Shown here in pieces: positions 14,491 through 17,681 of a stretch of 17,681 nucleotides of DNA (position 1 is its first letter; each line of letters begins with the position of its first letter). The notes beneath the pieces were generated by a model, which saw only the letters and a program-made list of their open reading frames with translations, did no database searches and was not told the DNA's origin. The DNA is from Spirochaetaceae bacterium (GTDB lineage Bacteria; Spirochaetota; Spirochaetia; Treponematales; Treponemataceae). The translations under genes and the position numbers were made by a program. The stretch is taken from the NCBI GenBank assembly GCA_031290725.1, contig JAITMZ010000090.1, positions 1 through 17,681 of the forward strand. Direction: 5' to 3'.

Positions 14491-15324
14491 ATGATACCTA
14501 AAATAATTCACTACTGCTGGCTGTCGGGAGACCCGTTCCCGGCGGAGTATCAGCGCTGTATGGATACCTGGAAGGCAAAACTGCCGGACTACGAGTTTAT
14601 CCTCTGGGACACGCAGCGTTTTGATATACACAGCGTTGCTTGGACGAAGCAGGCGTCTGAGACGCAGCTCTACGCCTGCGCCGCCGACTACATCAGGCTG
14701 TACGCAGTCTATACCTACGGGGGCATATACCTGGACACGGACATGGAGGTGGTGAAACCCTTTGACGATCTCCTCGACTCAGGTCTTATGCTTGCCTACG
14801 AAAACCATATCAGCGAAAATCTGGAAGCCGGTTGTTTTGGCGCGGAAAAAGGCCATCCCTATATAAAAAAATGCCTGGAATACTTTGAAGGGCGGAACCT
14901 TTTTGCCCCCGCCCTTTTGTCGAAGATTCAGGGGCTGCCAAAGGCGGAGCGCCACGATTTTATTTCCCCCCTCCTTTCCCCGGAGATAATGAAACAGGCC
15001 CTGGATGCGTATGTTACGGGCGCCAAGCCCGTCGTCTTCCCCAATGACTATTTTACCGCCCGAAACATAGTGACCGGCGAAATCGAAGCCACCGGCAACA
15101 CCTACACCATCCACCACTTCGGCGCCCAGTACCACTCAAAAGAATGGCGGATGCAAAGAGAATTGGAACAGAGAACCTATGTGTTATTCGGCGAAAGGCA
15201 ATTCAAGGCAAAAATTATCGTAGCCCTCGTTCGGTTGTTTCATCGTCTTGACACGGAAGGCTTTGGAAAAACAGTTAAGTATTATTTTTGCAAGAAGATT
15301 TTGCGAAGGAAGGTTGCGGCATGA
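14491..15324 (+). CDS. GT32-type glycosyltransferase (capsular polysaccharide synthesis / Gly_transf_sug)
   Basis: The gene encodes a 277-aa cytoplasmic glycosyltransferase with the GT32-like DXD fold. IPKIIHYCWLSG (residues 2-13) is the family's nucleotide-sugar-binding start. LYACAADYIRLYAVYTYGG leads to IYLDTDMEVV, whose D82-T83-D84 is the metal-binding DXD motif. Members transfer mannose, galactose or similar sugars in capsule, O-antigen or glycolipid synthesis; the sugar used here cannot be told. GGAGG is 5 nt before the ATG. It is the first of four glycosyltransferase genes in one direction, with no clear promoter of its own in the preceding 200 nt. The C-terminal 40 residues are basic and may sit on the membrane. 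GC content is closer to that of region 1 than in the genes that follow. Confidence 0.87.
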   Translation: MIPKIIHYCWLSGDPFPAEYQRCMDTWKAKLPDYEFILWDTQRFDIHSVAWTKQASETQLYACAADYIRLYAVYTYGGIYLDTDMEVVKPFDDLLDSGLMLAYENHISENLEAGCFGAEKGHPYIKKCLEYFEGRNLFAPALLSKIQGLPKAERHDFISPLLSPEIMKQALDAYVTGAKPVVFPNDYFTARNIVTGEIEATGNTYTIHHFGAQYHSKEWRMQRELEQRTYVLFGERQFKAKIIVALVRLFHRLDTEGFGKTVKYYFCKKILRRKVAA

Positions 15325-15374
15325 ACGGTATGGGCGTATCAAAAAAGAACATTGAGGAGCGGGTAAAATGGTAA
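15321..15374 (+). other. 17-codon micro-ORF overlapping both neighbours
   Basis: ATG at 15321 overlaps the stop of the GT32 gene (ATGA). The frame MNGMGVSKKNIEERVKW runs to a TAA at 15372-15374, just past the ATG of the next gene at 15368. It could carry terminating ribosomes to the GT2 start, or be chance. No homology is recognised. Confidence 0.25.
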
Positions 15375-16117
15375 CCATTGGCATTACAACACACAACGGG
15401 CTTGATACGGTCAAAAAAATGGCGGCGTCCCTGTATCAATCCGAGCTTTCGGCCCCGCACCATATCAGGGTGTACGACGCTGGAAGCACCGAATACACGG
15501 CCAAAGACTTACAAGCCATTTTCCCAACGGCGGCCTCGGTCACGCGTAATGTTACCAACGCCCGTGCCGGTCAGAATGTTTGGCGCATGTATCGTGATTT
15601 TATTTCTCAATCGGACGACGAATACTTTTTTAATGCGGATTCCGACCTGCTTTTTCATACTGGGTGGCTTGTAAAAGCCCTTGAATTGATACAAAAAACT
15701 GACGGTATTTTATCTGTTTTTAATTGCCCCGCGAAATACCCTACAAAAACAATAATTGACGAAGTGTTTTGTACAAAAGAACACGTCAGTGCCGCCGGAA
15801 CATTGTTTGCCAGAAAACGAATGGAAGAAATACTATGCGCCTTCCCGGAGGAAACAAGCGAATTTGACCGGAAATGGTGCGCCTTTTTTGTCGAACAAGG
15901 CGTGTCGATGTATTGTACCAACAAAAGCCTGGTGCAGCATATCGGATACGGCGGACAGAACGCGCGGAATTTCTCTTTTGATGTGGGCAAAGGTTTTGAG
16001 ATCGATTCTCTCTACAACGCCCAGGTTATCAACGACCGGCTCGAATCTTGTATATGGTGGGCTCAGACAGGGTATGGGGATTCTCTGGTAAGCCGCTCAA
16101 AAGGGGGAAGCAGATGA
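15368..16117 (+). CDS. GT2-like (GT-A fold) glycosyltransferase
   Basis: The gene encodes a 249-aa glycosyltransferase with a Rossmann-type GT-A start (MVTIGITTHNGLDTVKKM), an early acidic residue in VYDAGS, and the DXD motif in FFNADSDLLF (D91-S92-D93). FHTGWLVKAL directly after the motif is typical of the family. The later GT2 catalytic ED motif is not clear; EFDRKWCAFFVEQGVSMY is the corresponding region. No membrane segments are seen. GAGGAG lies 8 nt before the ATG. The stop codon overlaps the start of the fucosyltransferase gene (ATGA), so translation is probably coupled. Donor and acceptor are unknown. The codon composition is AT-richer than in the genes before 14490. Confidence 0.78.
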   Translation: MVTIGITTHNGLDTVKKMAASLYQSELSAPHHIRVYDAGSTEYTAKDLQAIFPTAASVTRNVTNARAGQNVWRMYRDFISQSDDEYFFNADSDLLFHTGWLVKALELIQKTDGILSVFNCPAKYPTKTIIDEVFCTKEHVSAAGTLFARKRMEEILCAFPEETSEFDRKWCAFFVEQGVSMYCTNKSLVQHIGYGGQNARNFSFDVGKGFEIDSLYNAQVINDRLESCIWWAQTGYGDSLVSRSKGGSR

Positions 16118-17010
16118 TTATTGTAAAAATTATGGGCGGTCTTGGAAATCAACTTTTTCAGTATGCCTACGCGCGTGCGTTAAAAGAAGCCGGAAAAAAC
16201 GTTTTTTTGGATTACACCACTTTTCTAAACTATGATATGCCTAATCCGCTTGTGACCAAGCGGGAATATGCCCTTGATGCGTTCAATATAACTATACCCT
16301 GTCTTACTCCGGAATATGAACGGGTTTTAGATGTTCTTCAATGCCGCACAGGGAATAACTCAAAGCGTTTTCTGTATAAAATCATAAGAAAACTCTATTG
16401 GATAACAGGCCAATGGAAACTCTTTGACTCCTGCGATTGTTCTATTTTTTCAGAAAAATGCCTTGATATACCAGATAGCAAGTATAGCTATGTATCGGGG
16501 TATTTTCAGTCGGAAAAATATTTTTCACATATTCATAATATTCTTATGGAAGAATTACAGTTAAAAGAAGGTACGCCGGAGACTGGTGATGATTTATGTA
16601 ATGATCCACGTGTTGAGACTGTTTCTGTTCATGTCAGGCGTGGCGATTATGTGACTGCGGGAGATTCTCTGAAAACAGAGTATTATCAACGCGCTTTCAT
16701 GCACATCGAAAGTAAATTGCACAATATTGAATATTGTATTTTTTCTGATGATCTCGCGTATTGTGAGGCAAATCTTGATTTAAAAGATCGGCGATACCGT
16801 CTGATGAATCCAGATCGGAAATATGCTGATTATGAAGAATTATTCATTATGGCAAAATGCCGCCATCATATTATTGCGAATAGTTCTTTTTCGTGGTGGG
16901 GCGCGTGGCTCTGCCGCAATCCTAATCAGATAGTGATTGCTCCCGCCAAGTGGCAGGTAGGGGAAGCGATTCTATGGGACATCGTGCCGTCCTTGTGGAT
17001 AAAAGCCTGA
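16114..17010 (+). CDS. GT11-family alpha-1,2-fucosyltransferase-like enzyme
   Basis: The gene encodes a 298-aa GT11 enzyme, which typically transfers fucose from GDP-fucose to galactose in alpha-1,2 linkage on O-antigen or capsule. All three family signatures are present: IMGGLGNQLFQYAYARAL at the start (residues 6-23), HVRRGDY at 173-179 (GDP-fucose binding), and NSSFSWWGAWL at 256-266. The length is usual for bacterial FutC/WbsJ relatives. The start at 16114 was chosen because MIIVKIMGGLGNQ is the standard family N-terminus and GGGGGA lies just upstream. A longer frame from 16048 would only add sequence overlapping the previous gene. The gene is distinctly AT-rich compared with regions 1 and 2, which suggests separate acquisition. 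Acceptor specificity is inferred from the family only. Confidence 0.92.
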   Translation: MIIVKIMGGLGNQLFQYAYARALKEAGKNVFLDYTTFLNYDMPNPLVTKREYALDAFNITIPCLTPEYERVLDVLQCRTGNNSKRFLYKIIRKLYWITGQWKLFDSCDCSIFSEKCLDIPDSKYSYVSGYFQSEKYFSHIHNILMEELQLKEGTPETGDDLCNDPRVETVSVHVRRGDYVTAGDSLKTEYYQRAFMHIESKLHNIEYCIFSDDLAYCEANLDLKDRRYRLMNPDRKYADYEELFIMAKCRHHIIANSSFSWWGAWLCRNPNQIVIAPAKWQVGEAILWDIVPSLWIKA

Positions 17011-17031
17011 ACATGTCTGGAGAGAAAAATT

Positions 17032-17681
17032 ATGGCTGATAAAAAGTTTTCAATAGTTATCCCTGTGCATAATTCTGAAAAAACGCTTGCCGCCTGTCTG
17101 GACTCGTGTATAGGACAGTCATACAGGAACATAGAGATATTTTGCGTTGACGACTATTCCACAGATACCAGCCCGGATATTCTTAAACAGTATGCGGAAA
17201 AAGATAATCGTCTGCGATTCATATCATTATCAGAAAATGTCAATTCATATATGGCCAGAAAAATCGGCCTGCAATATGTTACCGGGGACTATATCTTGTT
17301 TCTTGACAGTGACGATACCTTGGTTCCTGACGCATGTGAGACGATAGACGGGCGACTTCACGGGGAAGAGATTGACATTGTCGAATTCGGATATACCTGT
17401 ATTCCCGGCGGCAATATGATGCTCCCGCCGCGCTCTATAACGCTAAAAGATCGCTTACAGGATTTGCTTTCAAGCGACCCGCATTTACCATCCGCGATTT
17501 GGACACTGGCGTATAAAAGGCAATTACTGCTTTTAGCGTTCAGCAAGACGCGGGATTTTAACGCCTTCATGGCGGAGGATGTATACATTTCTATAATTGT
17601 CTTGTATTACGCGAAAACGTTTATGACTTTGAATAAACCGCTGGTGAATTATTCAACAAGTGGCATGTCAAACACAAAGAC
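17032..17681 (+). CDS. GT2 family glycosyltransferase, 3' end beyond the window
   Basis: At least 216 codons of a classical GT2 enzyme are visible, with no stop before the window ends. The N-terminus KKFSIVIPVHNSEKTLAACL is the canonical GT2 start. IEIFCVDDYSTDTSPDI holds the nucleotide-binding aspartates (D40-D41), and GDYILFLDSDDTLVPDA holds the metal-binding DXD (D92-D94). MAEDVYIS near residue 183 is a good candidate for the catalytic ED motif. GGAG is 9 nt before the ATG, and 21 nt separate it from the fucosyltransferase stop, so it is in the same operon. It probably adds the next sugar of the same glycan. The sugar is not determinable. Confidence 0.9.
   Translation, partial: MADKKFSIVIPVHNSEKTLAACLDSCIGQSYRNIEIFCVDDYSTDTSPDILKQYAEKDNRLRFISLSENVNSYMARKIGLQYVTGDYILFLDSDDTLVPDACETIDGRLHGEEIDIVEFGYTCIPGGNMMLPPRSITLKDRLQDLLSSDPHLPSAIWTLAYKRQLLLLAFSKTRDFNAFMAEDVYISIIVLYYAKTFMTLNKPLVNYSTSGMSNTK

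Noticed and set aside
14103..14492. 129-codon minus-strand frame over the relic region
   Set aside because: It covers decayed repeats and the micro-gene on the other strand, is rich in S, P and R, and has no ribosome site or family resemblance.

Overview
The window most likely comes from a spirochaete of the genus Treponema, probably a gut or other free-living/symbiotic species. This is inference. It rests on the order tamB-bamA-skp-mutS, which as I recall is also the order around the T. pallidum BamA gene, and on a large 22-residue leucine-rich-repeat protein of the BspA/TpLRR type. A small protein family that I remember from treponemes and other anaerobes supports it too.

Layout. (1) 1-7651, minus strand: an outer-membrane biogenesis operon. 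It reads tamB (full), bamA, skp/ompH and the first 36 codons of mutS, with 7-14 nt gaps and one visible promoter upstream of tamB. (2) 7652-11631: accessory DNA. It holds a palindrome, a 224-aa protein of unknown function on the minus strand, a 210-bp array of ten 21-bp tandem repeats, and a divergent 881-aa LRR protein with a near-consensus promoter. The end of the LRR gene looks fused to unrelated DNA that carries a broken coding fragment. (3) 11632-13246: a divergent pair, a DinB/YfiT-like putative metalloenzyme (-) and an exported M15-type peptidase (+). The pair shares a 112-bp intergenic region with two face-to-face promoters. (4) 13247-14490: a small regulatory and relic region. An XRE-type repressor (-) faces a 61-aa protein (+) that resembles only the repressor's C-terminal tail. 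The promoter between them is fully consensus and its -10 box lies inside a palindrome. Downstream are more palindromes, a 14-codon ORF, a hairpin, a 35-aa internally deleted copy of the unknown protein from region 2, and decayed repeats. (5) 14491-17681 (+): four glycosyltransferase genes, GT32-like, GT2-like, GT11 fucosyltransferase-like and a second GT2 that runs off the window. They are tightly packed and overlapping, become AT-richer along their length, and look like the start of a surface-polysaccharide locus.

How the genes fit together. Region 1 builds the outer membrane: Skp chaperones, BamA inserts barrels, TamB bridges the envelope. Region 5 probably decorates the surface, and the M15 peptidase probably trims peptidoglycan. 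The best candidates for something undescribed are the helically phased 21-bp array between the unknown protein and the LRR gene, and the XRE / HTH-less mini-partner switch at 13284-13994. I found no tRNA, rRNA, CRISPR or transposase.
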